Below are positions 1 to 6,426 of a DNA stretch of 12,238 bases, one piece after another. The DNA is taken from contig JAILCJ010000056.1 of NCBI GenBank assembly GCA_024680445.1, positions 1 to 12,238 of the forward strand, written 5' to 3'. The DNA comes from Campylobacter sp. Its GTDB lineage: Bacteria > Campylobacterota > Campylobacteria > Campylobacterales > Campylobacteraceae. Each line of letters starts with the position of its first letter. The first letter of the stretch is position 1. The position numbers were made by a program, and so were the translations under genes. The notes under the pieces were generated by a model, which was not told the DNA's origin, searched no databases, and was given only the letters and a program-made list of their open reading frames with translations.

Positions 1-3
1 TAT

Positions 4-513
4 TTATTTTGTTAAATTTGTGTCAATAACTTTACTCACATTGCCTTCAACTGCTGTTGCTACACTTTTTACAGCCTTGCTAACATTGCCTTCAACTGCT
101 TTGCTTACATTGCTTTCTGCTATCATGCTTGTGTTGCCTTCAACTGCTGTTGCTACACTTTTTACAGCCTTGCTAACATTGCCTTCAACTGCTTTGCTTA
201 CATTGCTTTCTGCTATCATGCTTGTGTTACCCTCGATAGCTGTTGTTATGTTTTTGCCAAGAGAGCTTACATTGCCCTCAACTGCTGTGGCTACGCTTTT
301 GCCAAGATCATCGGCAGAATTTTTTGTAGCTTCTGCAACTTTTTCAACTTCTTTGCTAACTGTTTCAACTGCATTTTGTGTTGCTTCTTTTATAGTTGTA
401 ATTCCTTTGTTTATTTCATTGCTTGCATTTTGTGCGTCTTCTTTTGGAGTATCGCTACATGCCACAAAAAACAATGCTAGAGCAAGTGCTGAAGAAAGTT
501 TTAAAAAATTCAT
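4..513 (-). CDS. Repeat-rich lipoprotein with nine predicted N-glycosylation sequons
   Basis: This 169-residue protein starts at ATG with an AAGGA ribosome-binding site just upstream. Residues 1-18 are a lipoprotein signal peptide ending in FFVAC, so Cys19 is the likely lipidated residue. Residues 20-70 are polar and helix-prone. Residues 76-169 are built from a 31-residue repeat of alternating 15- and 16-residue halves centred on VEGN/IEGN. The sequon D/E-X-N-X-S/T recognised by the Campylobacter oligosaccharyltransferase PglB occurs nine times, at Asn81, 96, 104, 112, 127, 135, 143, 158 and 166 (EGNVS, EGNTS, ESNVS, DTNLT), spaced 15-8-8-15-8-8-15-8. The near-31/8 periodicity also suggests a helical, possibly coiled-coil, stalk. 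The gene stands alone, with its own promoter, downstream of hisG. I recognise no named family. Lipoprotein export is well supported; glycosylation is inferred from motif density; function is unknown. Confidence 0.85.
   Translation of the reverse strand: MNFLKLSSALALALFFVACSDTPKEDAQNASNEINKGITTIKEATQNAVETVSKEVEKVAEATKNSADDLGKSVATAVEGNVSSLGKNITTAIEGNTSMIAESNVSKAVEGNVSKAVKSVATAVEGNTSMIAESNVSKAVEGNVSKAVKSVATAVEGNVSKVIDTNLTK
41..226. repeat. Perfect 2 x 93-bp in-frame tandem duplication
   Basis: Bases 41-133 and 134-226 are identical. Each unit encodes 31 residues, so the duplication keeps the lipoprotein frame and adds three sequons per copy. A diverged relative of the unit continues at about 227-310 (IEGN, VEGN versions), which suggests an older array whose last duplication is recent. 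Perfect identity at synonymous positions means little time has passed since the copy, and unit number is likely to vary between strains. Confidence 0.95.
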
Positions 514-545
514 TTTTTATCCTTTGTGTGAAAAAATAAGTCGCA

Positions 546-551
546 ATTATA
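546..551 (-). promoter_or_regulatory. -10 element of the repeat lipoprotein promoter
   Basis: The minus strand reads GGATATAATTGCG here, a perfect TATAAT about 33 bp upstream of the ATG at 513. Campylobacter sigma-70 promoters depend on the -10 box and AT-rich upstream DNA more than on a -35 box, and the upstream DNA is strongly A/T-rich. A 12-bp palindrome, AACATTAATGTT (605-616), lies about 60-70 bp upstream of the expected start site and might be a regulator site, which is weak evidence. The rest of 514-683 shows no gene and no convincing terminator for the hisG operon. Confidence 0.6.
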
Positions 552-683
552 TCCTAATAAAGGTAATTGAAAGTAAATTTCAAAAAAATTACAAAATTTT
601 ATTTAACATTAATGTTTTTCAGTAACAAGAATATTTTAAATACAATATGTTATTTTGTTATAAAATAAATTCAAACAATTTTT

Positions 684-1295
684 CTAACCGATTTGTTCTT
701 TTATCTTGTTATAAAGCTCTAAAATTTCGACTTTTTTGATGATAAAAGAGTTTTTGTTGGCTATGAGATGAGCCGAGCTTTGCATTATCGTTTCGGCGAC
801 TTTTAATCCGTTTTGTTTCATGGTGGTGCCTGTTTCGACAACATCGACTATGGCGTCGCTAAGGTTAACAAGTGGTGCTAGTTCGATAGAGCCATAAAGT
901 TTAATGATTTTTAAAGCCATGGCTTTTTGTGCGAAATAATTTCTAGCTATATTTGGCATTTTTGTAGCTATTTTGAGTTCTGGTTGGGAGTAATCAAGCT
1001 TGCAATCTTCACGAATTCCAACGCACACACGGCATTTGCCTATATTAAGATCAAGAAGTCTTACAACATCTGGTTGGTGTTCTTCGAGCACATCAAGTCC
1101 AACTATGCCAAGATCGGCTGCACCTTCGGTAACATAGGTTGGTATGTCTTGATTTCTTACCATTAAAAAGCGAAAATTTTGCTCATTTAGTATGAGTTTG
1201 CGGTCTTGTGGCTCAAAATTTCCGCCAAACATTTTTCTAAAAATTTTAAGCGTATCATCGGCGATTCGCCCTTTTGGTAATGCTATGGTTATCAT
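684..1295 (-). CDS. hisG: ATP phosphoribosyltransferase, short form (HisG-S)
   Basis: HisG condenses ATP with PRPP to phosphoribosyl-ATP, the first committed step of histidine synthesis in the cytoplasm. At 203 residues it is the short catalytic form, without the C-terminal ACT-like regulatory domain of the roughly 300-residue long form. Visible motifs are the N-terminal IALPKGR (4-10), the EGAADLGIVGLD segment (57-68) and the PRPP-binding loop DAIVDVVETGTTMKQNG (147-163). The ATG overlaps the coaX stop as ATGA, and AAGGG lies just upstream, so it is the last gene of a translationally coupled operon. Short HisG normally needs the HisRS-like subunit HisZ for activity and feedback control; no hisZ is in this window. 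From memory, C. jejuni uses a long HisG elsewhere, so this form and location differ from it. Confidence 0.95.
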   Translation of the reverse strand: MITIALPKGRIADDTLKIFRKMFGGNFEPQDRKLILNEQNFRFLMVRNQDIPTYVTEGAADLGIVGLDVLEEHQPDVVRLLDLNIGKCRVCVGIREDCKLDYSQPELKIATKMPNIARNYFAQKAMALKIIKLYGSIELAPLVNLSDAIVDVVETGTTMKQNGLKVAETIMQSSAHLIANKNSFIIKKVEILELYNKIKEQIG

Positions 1296-1912
1296 TTTAT
1301 CCCTTTGTTTGTTATAAGTCTTTGCATGGAGCGAAAAATCAGCATTTTGTCATAAACGCAATTATCAAAAAATTTTGATAAAAACTCTCCGTCTCCGCCT
1401 GTAAAATATATATTTTTACTTTTTACTATGTTTGAAAGAACGCAAACTATCGGTTTGATTATCCCGTAACTAACAGCGTCTCGTGTTTTTTGCGGAAGTT
1501 CGTTTAGTTTGATTTGTGAATTTAATGCTATGTTTAGTCTTGGTGAAATTTGGGCGTATAGTTTAAGTTGTGCCGCAATGCCGGGTAAGATATAACCGCC
1601 AAGATGCATGCCATTTGACATGATATCTACTGTAATGGCACTACCAGCGTCAACTATAACGCCGTCATTTATGCCGTAACAGGCGGCTATTCTATCGACA
1701 CCAAGTCCTTCATATACCGTATCTAGCGTAAAAAATGGTTCAAGATCGGTGAAATTTTTGGCATTAGCAAGTTTGTGTTTTAGGTTTTCATTTACATTTA
1801 TAAAATACACCTGTTCGCTACTTTTGGTGTTAAATTTATCTATACTAACTCGTGAAATTTTGCCATCTATGCAAAAAGTCGCATTTGTATTGCCTATATC
1901 ACATAAAATCAT
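1292..1912 (-). CDS. coaX: Type III pantothenate kinase
   Basis: CoaX phosphorylates pantothenate with ATP, the first step of coenzyme A synthesis. The 206-residue protein belongs to the ASKHA-fold type III kinases, which are feedback-insensitive and need a monovalent cation. Motifs in order: phosphate-binding DIGNTN (5-10), GVDR (71-74), DAGSAITVD (88-96), GGYILPG (105-111) and a late TGGDG (171-175). The length is short for the family, whose members are usually about 250, but compact versions are normal in Campylobacterota. The ATG lies 14 bp inside the upstream hypothetical gene with a GGA-type ribosome-binding site, and the gene ends in a 4-bp ATGA overlap with hisG. Confidence 0.95.
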   Translation of the reverse strand: MILCDIGNTNATFCIDGKISRVSIDKFNTKSSEQVYFINVNENLKHKLANAKNFTDLEPFFTLDTVYEGLGVDRIAACYGINDGVIVDAGSAITVDIMSNGMHLGGYILPGIAAQLKLYAQISPRLNIALNSQIKLNELPQKTRDAVSYGIIKPIVCVLSNIVKSKNIYFTGGDGEFLSKFFDNCVYDKMLIFRSMQRLITNKGIK

Positions 1913-2231
1913 AACATTTCCAACCGTTGTTTTCTAGTTCTTTTTTGGCTTTTTGGCAAATTTGTGAGCTATAAAAGAGAATTCTTTTTTTGATAGCTGT
2001 ATCAAATTTTTTCTCAAAATTTGCACAAAGTTCATTAAATTTATCGCTATTTTTTCGTAAAATTTTTGATTTTGCCTTGCTTACAAAAACTATGGTGTAA
2101 TAACTCTTTGTATCAACGCCAAAATAAATTTCAAGCGTTTTTGAACGCAAGATATCTGAAAAATCAAGTTGCCTTAGCCCTTTAAGATAAATTTTTTTCT
2201 TTTCAAAAAGGGCTAAAATTTCGTTTTGCAC
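1899..2231 (-). CDS. Conserved small hypothetical protein (Cj0395c-like by position)
   Basis: This is a lysine-rich protein of 110 residues with no signal peptide or membrane segment, so probably cytoplasmic. The start is GTG: its G is shared with the TAG stop of the lipoprotein gene upstream (TAGTG), which fixes the start and indicates coupled translation. The 3' end overlaps coaX by 14 bp. The predicted pattern is a short N-terminal helix, a beta-rich middle (LEIYFGVD, YYTIVFVSKAK) and a long basic C-terminal helix. I recognise no family or motif. Its retention between the lipoprotein gene and coaX suggests it is a real gene rather than a spurious frame. Confidence 0.8.
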   Translation of the reverse strand: MQNEILALFEKKKIYLKGLRQLDFSDILRSKTLEIYFGVDTKSYYTIVFVSKAKSKILRKNSDKFNELCANFEKKFDTAIKKRILFYSSQICQKAKKELENNGWKCYDFM

Positions 2232-3238
2232 TATTTAAACTCGACATATTCGTCGTCGTAGAAAAATACGCCATTTGACATAAAACTTTTATCTTCTATG
2301 GCGTTATCAAATTTGAAAATTTCTGGATTTTCAAGGTTAAGATCAGTTTTGATGATATAGCCGGTTTTTTCAACTATATAAAGTTTATCTTCGATAGCAA
2401 TAGCGTCTGAAAATATCGCAAATTTAAAATAATTTTGTGCCAAAACATTTAAATCAAGGTTGGTTTTAACCGCTTTGCCGTCTTTTTCAAAGATATAAAT
2501 ATCGTTGCCATTTACCAAAACATCTTTTATTTCGCCGTCATAATAAGTAGTTTTTTCTGGGCTTATAGAGATAACGCGTTTAGCCGTGGCAGCTATCATC
2601 GTTTCGCCGATGACATCCAAAAAGCTAACATTGTTAAAGAAATGTTCAGAACTTACGACAAAATCGCGTAAAATTTCAGAAGTTTGTTTGTTTACTATAT
2701 AAATTTTGCCATCAAGCGAAGGATAAACTATGATAGTGCTAAGGAAAATCGGTGCAGCTATACGTGAATCTACGGCTGAAATCTCGCTGGCTCTATACTC
2801 CATGAGTATTTTTGCATCGTAAATATCTATAAGATAGATGTGATTTGTAGCACTTACGGCTGCAAGTAAATTTCCGCTAGCGGCTGCTGAAACTATGCTA
2901 CTTGGGAAAACTCGGCTAAATATAACATTGCCATTTGCGTCGGTGATTTTAAGTTCGCCTTGTATGCTTGTTGAGATGGTTTTTTCGCTATCCATATCCA
3001 AAAGCATATAATTTTTTTCAAGCGTGGTATTTTGATTCACGCCACTTTTTGTTATGACATTGCCGTTTTTAAGGGTTGCGCCGTTGTAGCTTACATATTT
3101 GATAGGGCTATGTAATTTTTTTGTTAACTCTATTTCGCCTGTTGTATTTTCTGGCTCGAAATATTGTCTTTTCGTGCCACAACCGCTTATAAGCACCGCT
3201 GCTAAAATTCCTGTGAATAAAAGTGAAGTCTTTTTCAT
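2231..3238 (-). CDS. Beta-propeller lipoprotein, BamB-like (Cj0396c-like)
   Basis: This 335-residue protein has a clear lipoprotein signal: basic MKK, a hydrophobic core, lipobox LISGC and lipid-acceptor Cys20. The mature part has repeated beta-rich blades of the PQQ/BamB kind. The best is around 165-190, where APIFLSTIIVYPSLDGKIYIVN matches the family pattern of a beta strand, 'dGklyalna', then a 'tGe' turn, given here in part only. Further blades follow at about 210-330. The ATG overlaps the TPR-like gene upstream as ATGA. In E. coli yfgM is followed directly by bamB, and this pair has the same order, lengths and topology. BamB is an accessory lipoprotein of the outer-membrane assembly complex. 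Lipoprotein and propeller-like fold are well supported; a BamB role is inferred. It has no D/E-X-N-X-S/T sequon. Confidence 0.85.
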   Translation of the reverse strand: MKKTSLLFTGILAAVLISGCGTKRQYFEPENTTGEIELTKKLHSPIKYVSYNGATLKNGNVITKSGVNQNTTLEKNYMLLDMDSEKTISTSIQGELKITDANGNVIFSRVFPSSIVSAAASGNLLAAVSATNHIYLIDIYDAKILMEYRASEISAVDSRIAAPIFLSTIIVYPSLDGKIYIVNKQTSEILRDFVVSSEHFFNNVSFLDVIGETMIAATAKRVISISPEKTTYYDGEIKDVLVNGNDIYIFEKDGKAVKTNLDLNVLAQNYFKFAIFSDAIAIEDKLYIVEKTGYIIKTDLNLENPEIFKFDNAIEDKSFMSNGVFFYDDEYVEFK

Positions 3239-3798
3239 TTGTGTCCCTGAAAGTGTTGTAAATTTTTAACTATATTAATTAGTTGCGAATCCTGTGGGAT
3301 TTTCGCAAATTGTGCCTTGGCTTCGGCAAATTTGTTTTGTTTTAAAAACTCATATCCTTTAAGCAAGGCGTTGTAATCGGCTAAAATTTCGCTATTGCCT
3401 TTTTGGGTATAGGCTGAGAAAATTTGTTTTAAAATCGGATCTATATTCAAATTTGTCAAATTTTCAACGCTTTTTGTGTCGTTTGCGTCTTGAAATTGTC
3501 TAAATTTATACAAAGCAAAAAGCGATGGTGAGAGTTTTTGTAACTCGTCTATGCTTTTTGTGTCGTTTGGATTTGTGATTAAATGATTGTAAATTTCGTT
3601 TGATTTAGCGATTTTGCTTTCATTTATCGAATCGTTTACATAGTATATGATACCCCCAACGATAGCAATAAGCAAGAAAGCAATGATAATAAATTTATAT
3701 TTTTTTATAAATCTTTCGCCTTTTATCATGTTTTCTAAGAACTGTTCTTGCGTATTTAGTTCGTCTTTTATATAGTCTATGTTTTCTTTTATAGCCAA
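3235..3798 (-). CDS. Inner-membrane-anchored TPR-like protein, YfgM-like (Cj0397c-like)
   Basis: The first gene of the minus-strand operon encodes 187 residues. Residues 1-33 are charged and cytoplasmic, 34-53 form one transmembrane helix (FIIIAFLLIAIVGGIIYY region), and 54-187 are a periplasmic helical domain with TPR-like helix pairs (for example ALLKGYEFLKQNKFAEAKAQF). This N-in, single-helix plus TPR layout is that of YfgM, a periplasmic chaperone-network protein near the Sec translocon. The start is TTG, chosen because AAGGAA lies about 7 bp upstream and the next in-frame Met is residue 24, which would remove most of the cytoplasmic segment. One PglB-type sequon, DANDT (Asn106), lies in the periplasmic part. 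It overlaps the propeller lipoprotein gene by 4 bp. Confidence 0.85.
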   Translation of the reverse strand: MAIKENIDYIKDELNTQEQFLENMIKGERFIKKYKFIIIAFLLIAIVGGIIYYVNDSINESKIAKSNEIYNHLITNPNDTKSIDELQKLSPSLFALYKFRQFQDANDTKSVENLTNLNIDPILKQIFSAYTQKGNSEILADYNALLKGYEFLKQNKFAEAKAQFAKIPQDSQLINIVKNLQHFQGHK

Positions 3799-3831
3799 GT
3801 GTTTTCCTTTTTTAATTCATTTTAGGGCGTA

Positions 3832-3840
3832 ATTGTAGCA
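3832..3840 (-). promoter_or_regulatory. Extended -10 promoter of the hisG-coaX operon
   Basis: The minus strand reads TGCTACAAT, matching TGn-TAnAAT, about 34 bp upstream of the TTG start at 3798. It drives the five-gene operon leftwards. It lies about 40 bp from the oppositely directed gatC promoter, so the two share AT-rich upstream DNA. Confidence 0.65.
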
Positions 3841-3878
3841 TAATAAATTTAAAACAACACAAAATTAAAGCTTTTATG

Positions 3879-3887
3879 TGATATAAT
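3879..3887 (+). promoter_or_regulatory. Extended -10 promoter of the gatC-aroE gene run
   Basis: The sequence TGATATAAT is a perfect TGn-TATAAT extended -10, about 32 bp upstream of the gatC ATG. It is the only strong plus-strand promoter I see ahead of fur, because all later gaps are 21 bp or less until 11421. The fur gene is therefore probably transcribed mainly from here. I see no convincing Fur-box palindrome next to it. Confidence 0.7.
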
Positions 3888-3919
3888 GGGCGAAATTTTT
3901 TGTTTCTAAGGTAAATTTA

Positions 3920-4207
3920 ATGACAATAGACGATAAACTCCTATCAAAACTTGAAAAACTTTCATCTTTAAAAATCAGCGATGAAAAACGAGAAGAAGTA
4001 AAAAAACAATTAAGTGAAATTCTTTCTTTTGTTGATATTCTTAATGAACTTGATTTAAGTAATGATAAGGCCATAGTTTCTGCTGTAAAAGGCGGAACTT
4101 TGTTAAGAAAAGACGAAGCTGCTAAAAGCGATGTTATCGATACTATCCTTGCAAATGCTCCCGCTAGAGAAGGCGGATTTTTTGTAGTTCCAAAGATTAT
4201 AGAATAG
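3920..4207 (+). CDS. gatC: Asp-tRNA(Asn)/Glu-tRNA(Gln) amidotransferase subunit C
   Basis: GatC is the small subunit that braces GatA and GatB in the amidotransferase converting misacylated Glu-tRNA(Gln) and Asp-tRNA(Asn) to the correct forms. The 95-residue length is typical. The N-terminal half is helical (KLLSKLEKLSSLKIS, then a second helix ending FVDILNELD). The diagnostic C-terminal part is present: LLRKDEA, then NAPAREGGFFVVPKIIE, the conserved NAP...F.VP.vie signature. An AAGG ribosome-binding site lies about 9 bp before the ATG. gatA and gatB are not nearby, which is normal for the group. It is the first gene of the long plus-strand run. Confidence 0.93.
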   Translation: MTIDDKLLSKLEKLSSLKISDEKREEVKKQLSEILSFVDILNELDLSNDKAIVSAVKGGTLLRKDEAAKSDVIDTILANAPAREGGFFVVPKIIE

Positions 4208-4218
4208 GTTCAAATTTG

Positions 4219-5286
4219 ATGCAAAACGAGGCTGTACAAAATTTATTTAATTTATCTCTAAATTTAAAAGCAAGTGGTTTAATGCTTGTAGTAAATTCTA
4301 AGCCACAAGTTAGAGTAAATAATGAATTAAAAGCCTTGGATTTTGAAATTTTAGATGAAAAAAATATACAGAATTTATGTTTTGGTTTGATAAATGACGA
4401 GCAAAAACAGCTTTTAAAAGAAAATAAAGAGCTTGATTTTGCTATCGAAGTCAATGAAAACTACCGTGCTAGGGCAAATTTTTATCACAGCATGGGCGGT
4501 AAAATAAGTGCTGTTTTTAGATTTATCCCAAAAAAAATTCAAAGTCTTGACGAACTTGGCTTGCCACAAATTTTTAAAGAAATTATAAAAAAACGAAGCG
4601 GACTTATTTTGGTAACTGGTGCTACTGGAAGTGGCAAATCAACAACGCTTGCTGCCATGCTAAATGAAATAAATTTGCATGAAAGAAAACATATAATCAC
4701 CATAGAAGATCCGGTTGAATTTATTCATGAAAATAAATTAAGTCTTTTTTCTCATAGAAATGTTGGCACAGATACTCATACTTATGCAAACGCTTTAAAA
4801 TTTGCACTTCGTCAAGATCCAGATGTTTTACTTATCGGCGAGATGAGAGATGCGGCGACAATGGCTGCAGCCATGACTGCGGCAGAGACTGGGCACTTGG
4901 TTTTTGCAACACTTCATACAAATGATGCGGTTGGTAGCATATCTCGTATAATCGATAGTTTTGAGCCAAACAAACAAAATTTGCTTCAAAATATGCTTTC
5001 TAGCACGCTCGTGGCTGTGATATCGCAAATTTTAGTCCCAACAAAAACTGGAAGCAGAGTTGCTTTGCATGAAATTTTGATAAATAATTTTGCGATCGCA
5101 AATATCATTAGAGAAAATAAATTAAACCAAATTTATTCTCATATGCAATTAAATCAGGCTCAAACAGGTATGCAAACTATGTCACAGGCTTTGGTAAAAG
5201 CGTATAAAAACAATCAAATTTCGCAACAAGACGCACTTGCTTTTGCGAACAATAAACAAGAAGTTTCAAATTTGATAGGAAGGTGA
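4219..5286 (+). CDS. pilT: PilT-family secretion/retraction ATPase
   Basis: This is a hexameric type IV pilus retraction-type ATPase of 355 residues. Motifs in order: N-terminal PAS-like domain (1-105), Walker A GATGSGKS (134-141), Asp box ITIEDPVEF (160-168), Walker B DVLLIGEMRD (202-211), His box GHLVFATLHTND (225-236), and AIANIIRE (292-299), a version of the PilT retraction motif AIRNLIRE. No zinc-binding tetracysteine or N1 domain of PilB/GspE-type assembly ATPases is present, which favours PilT. The frame opens at TTG 4216, but the ATG at 4219 is the likelier start. It lies 11 bp after gatC and 1 bp before cvpA. No pilin, PilB or platform protein is in the window, so its partner machine is unknown; the competence/T2SS-like system of Campylobacter is one candidate. 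Confidence 0.92.
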   Translation: MQNEAVQNLFNLSLNLKASGLMLVVNSKPQVRVNNELKALDFEILDEKNIQNLCFGLINDEQKQLLKENKELDFAIEVNENYRARANFYHSMGGKISAVFRFIPKKIQSLDELGLPQIFKEIIKKRSGLILVTGATGSGKSTTLAAMLNEINLHERKHIITIEDPVEFIHENKLSLFSHRNVGTDTHTYANALKFALRQDPDVLLIGEMRDAATMAAAMTAAETGHLVFATLHTNDAVGSISRIIDSFEPNKQNLLQNMLSSTLVAVISQILVPTKTGSRVALHEILINNFAIANIIRENKLNQIYSHMQLNQAQTGMQTMSQALVKAYKNNQISQQDALAFANNKQEVSNLIGR

Positions 5287-5287
5287 A

Positions 5288-5938
5288 ATGAACTCAATAG
5301 TGTGGTTTGATGTTATTATTATTGGTGCTATTTTGATACTCGGTTTAAAGGGTTTGATAAATGGTCTTATTCGCGAGATTTTCGGACTGATTGGTCTTAT
5401 CGGCGGTTTAATTTTAGCTAGTAGGTTAAAAGATGTTGGTGGAGATTTTATATATGCAAATATTTATCAGATTCAAAACCAATCTTTGCTAGAATTCGTC
5501 AGTTTTATCTCGATATGGATAATTTTTTGGTTATTTTGTTTGCTTATCGGCAAATTTTTAGCCAAACTTATCGGAGCTAGTGGCTTGGGATTTTTAGACA
5601 GAATAGGCGGGTTCTTGGCTGGTAGTGCTAAGATATTTTTGACAGTTGCAGCTGTTTTGGCTATCATATCAACTACGAACCTAAGTGATAAAATCGAACC
5701 TTATTTTAAGGACAGCAAAGTTTATCCTATCTTTTTGCAAACAGGCAAATGGATAGCAAATATGGACGTAAAAGCTATTAAAAATGATGTTGAAAGCTTG
5801 GTGCTTGATAAGAGCCAAGAAAAGAAAAGCGATGTGCTTTATCAAATAGATCAAAATTTAAGCGATGCGGTAAAAATTGATCAAAATTTAAGCACAACAA
5901 TAAAAATAGATGAAAATGTTTCAAAGGAGAGCAAATGA
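5288..5938 (+). CDS. cvpA: CvpA-family membrane protein with a sequon-repeat tail
   Basis: The 216-residue CvpA (colicin V production) family protein has four predicted membrane helices at about 5-22, 28-46, 66-89 and 107-128. Positive residues cluster in the short loops between helices 1-2 (K21, R29) and 3-4 (K89, K93, R105), so by the positive-inside rule both termini face the periplasm. After a soluble stretch (about 132-186) the protein ends in three 10-residue units: [30 protein letters not shown]. Each holds one D-X-N-X-S sequon, at Asn190, 200 and 210. CvpA proteins are linked to envelope homeostasis, but the biochemical role is not settled. AGGAAGG overlaps the end of pilT just before the ATG, and the stop overlaps the fur start (ATGA), coupling the two genes. 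Confidence 0.88.
   Translation: MNSIVWFDVIIIGAILILGLKGLINGLIREIFGLIGLIGGLILASRLKDVGGDFIYANIYQIQNQSLLEFVSFISIWIIFWLFCLLIGKFLAKLIGASGLGFLDRIGGFLAGSAKIFLTVAAVLAIISTTNLSDKIEPYFKDSKVYPIFLQTGKWIANMDVKAIKNDVESLVLDKSQEKKSDVLYQIDQNLSDAVKIDQNLSTTIKIDENVSKESK
5846..5935 (+). repeat. Three tandem 30-bp units at the 3' end of cvpA
   Basis: Units at 5846-5875, 5876-5905 and 5906-5935 each encode ten residues beginning IDQ/IDE-N-L/V-S and run exactly to the stop codon. The first two share ATxGATCAAAATTTAAGC; the third is more diverged. Every unit carries one PglB-type sequon at the same place, so selection appears to act on the spacing of the Asn residues. Confidence 0.85.
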
Positions 5939-6405
5939 GTATCGAAAATTTAGAGTATGATGCACTTTTGGAGAAATTCAAAAAAGCATTAAGAGACAAT
6001 GGACTTAAATACACAAAACAAAGGGAAATTTTACTAAAAACCCTTTACAATAACAGCGAGCATTTCACGCCAGAAAAGCTATATTTGGTCATTAAAGAAG
6101 CTCATCCTGAACTAAATGTCGGTATAGCAACTGTTTATAGAACGCTTAATTTGCTTGAAGAATCACAGATGGTTACTTCGATAAGTTTTGGTTCACAAGG
6201 CAAGAAATTTGAACTTGCAACCAAACCTCATCACGACCATATGATATGCAGAAAATGCGGTCTTATCATAGAATTTGAAGACGCTACGATAGAAAAAAGA
6301 CAAATTTCTATCGCAAAAGAGCATAATTTCAAGATTACAGGTCATATGATGCAACTTTATGGCATCTGTGAACGTTGTAATAAAAACAATATAAAAGGTA
6401 AATAA
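5935..6405 (+). CDS. fur: Ferric uptake regulator
   Basis: Fur is an iron-responsive dimeric DNA-binding regulator. The 156-residue protein has an N-terminal winged helix (about 10-90), including [11 protein letters not shown] and the recognition region [16 protein letters not shown] (61-76). The C-terminal metal-binding and dimerisation domain has HHDH (99-102), CRKC (105-108) and CERC (145-148), the two CxxC pairs of the structural zinc site. It starts inside the cvpA stop (ATGA), so its translation is coupled to a membrane protein gene. There is no visible promoter of its own, which suggests expression from upstream of gatC. From memory, C. jejuni fur is also reported to be transcribed from promoters well upstream of it. 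Confidence 0.95.
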   Translation: MSIENLEYDALLEKFKKALRDNGLKYTKQREILLKTLYNNSEHFTPEKLYLVIKEAHPELNVGIATVYRTLNLLEESQMVTSISFGSQGKKFELATKPHHDHMICRKCGLIIEFEDATIEKRQISIAKEHNFKITGHMMQLYGICERCNKNNIKGK

Positions 6406-6426
6406 CATTAGGAAGGCTTTGGTAAA

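Noticed and set aside
41..226. Direct repeats considered as a CRISPR array
   Set aside because: The units abut with no unique spacers, have a length divisible by three and encode a conserved protein repeat.
20..625. A 201-residue open frame on the plus strand, opposite the repeat lipoprotein
   Set aside because: It is a shadow: the antisense of the in-frame repeats stays open because the repeat itself has no stop in that frame. It has no ribosome-binding site or promoter, and the minus-strand protein has a signal peptide and lipobox.
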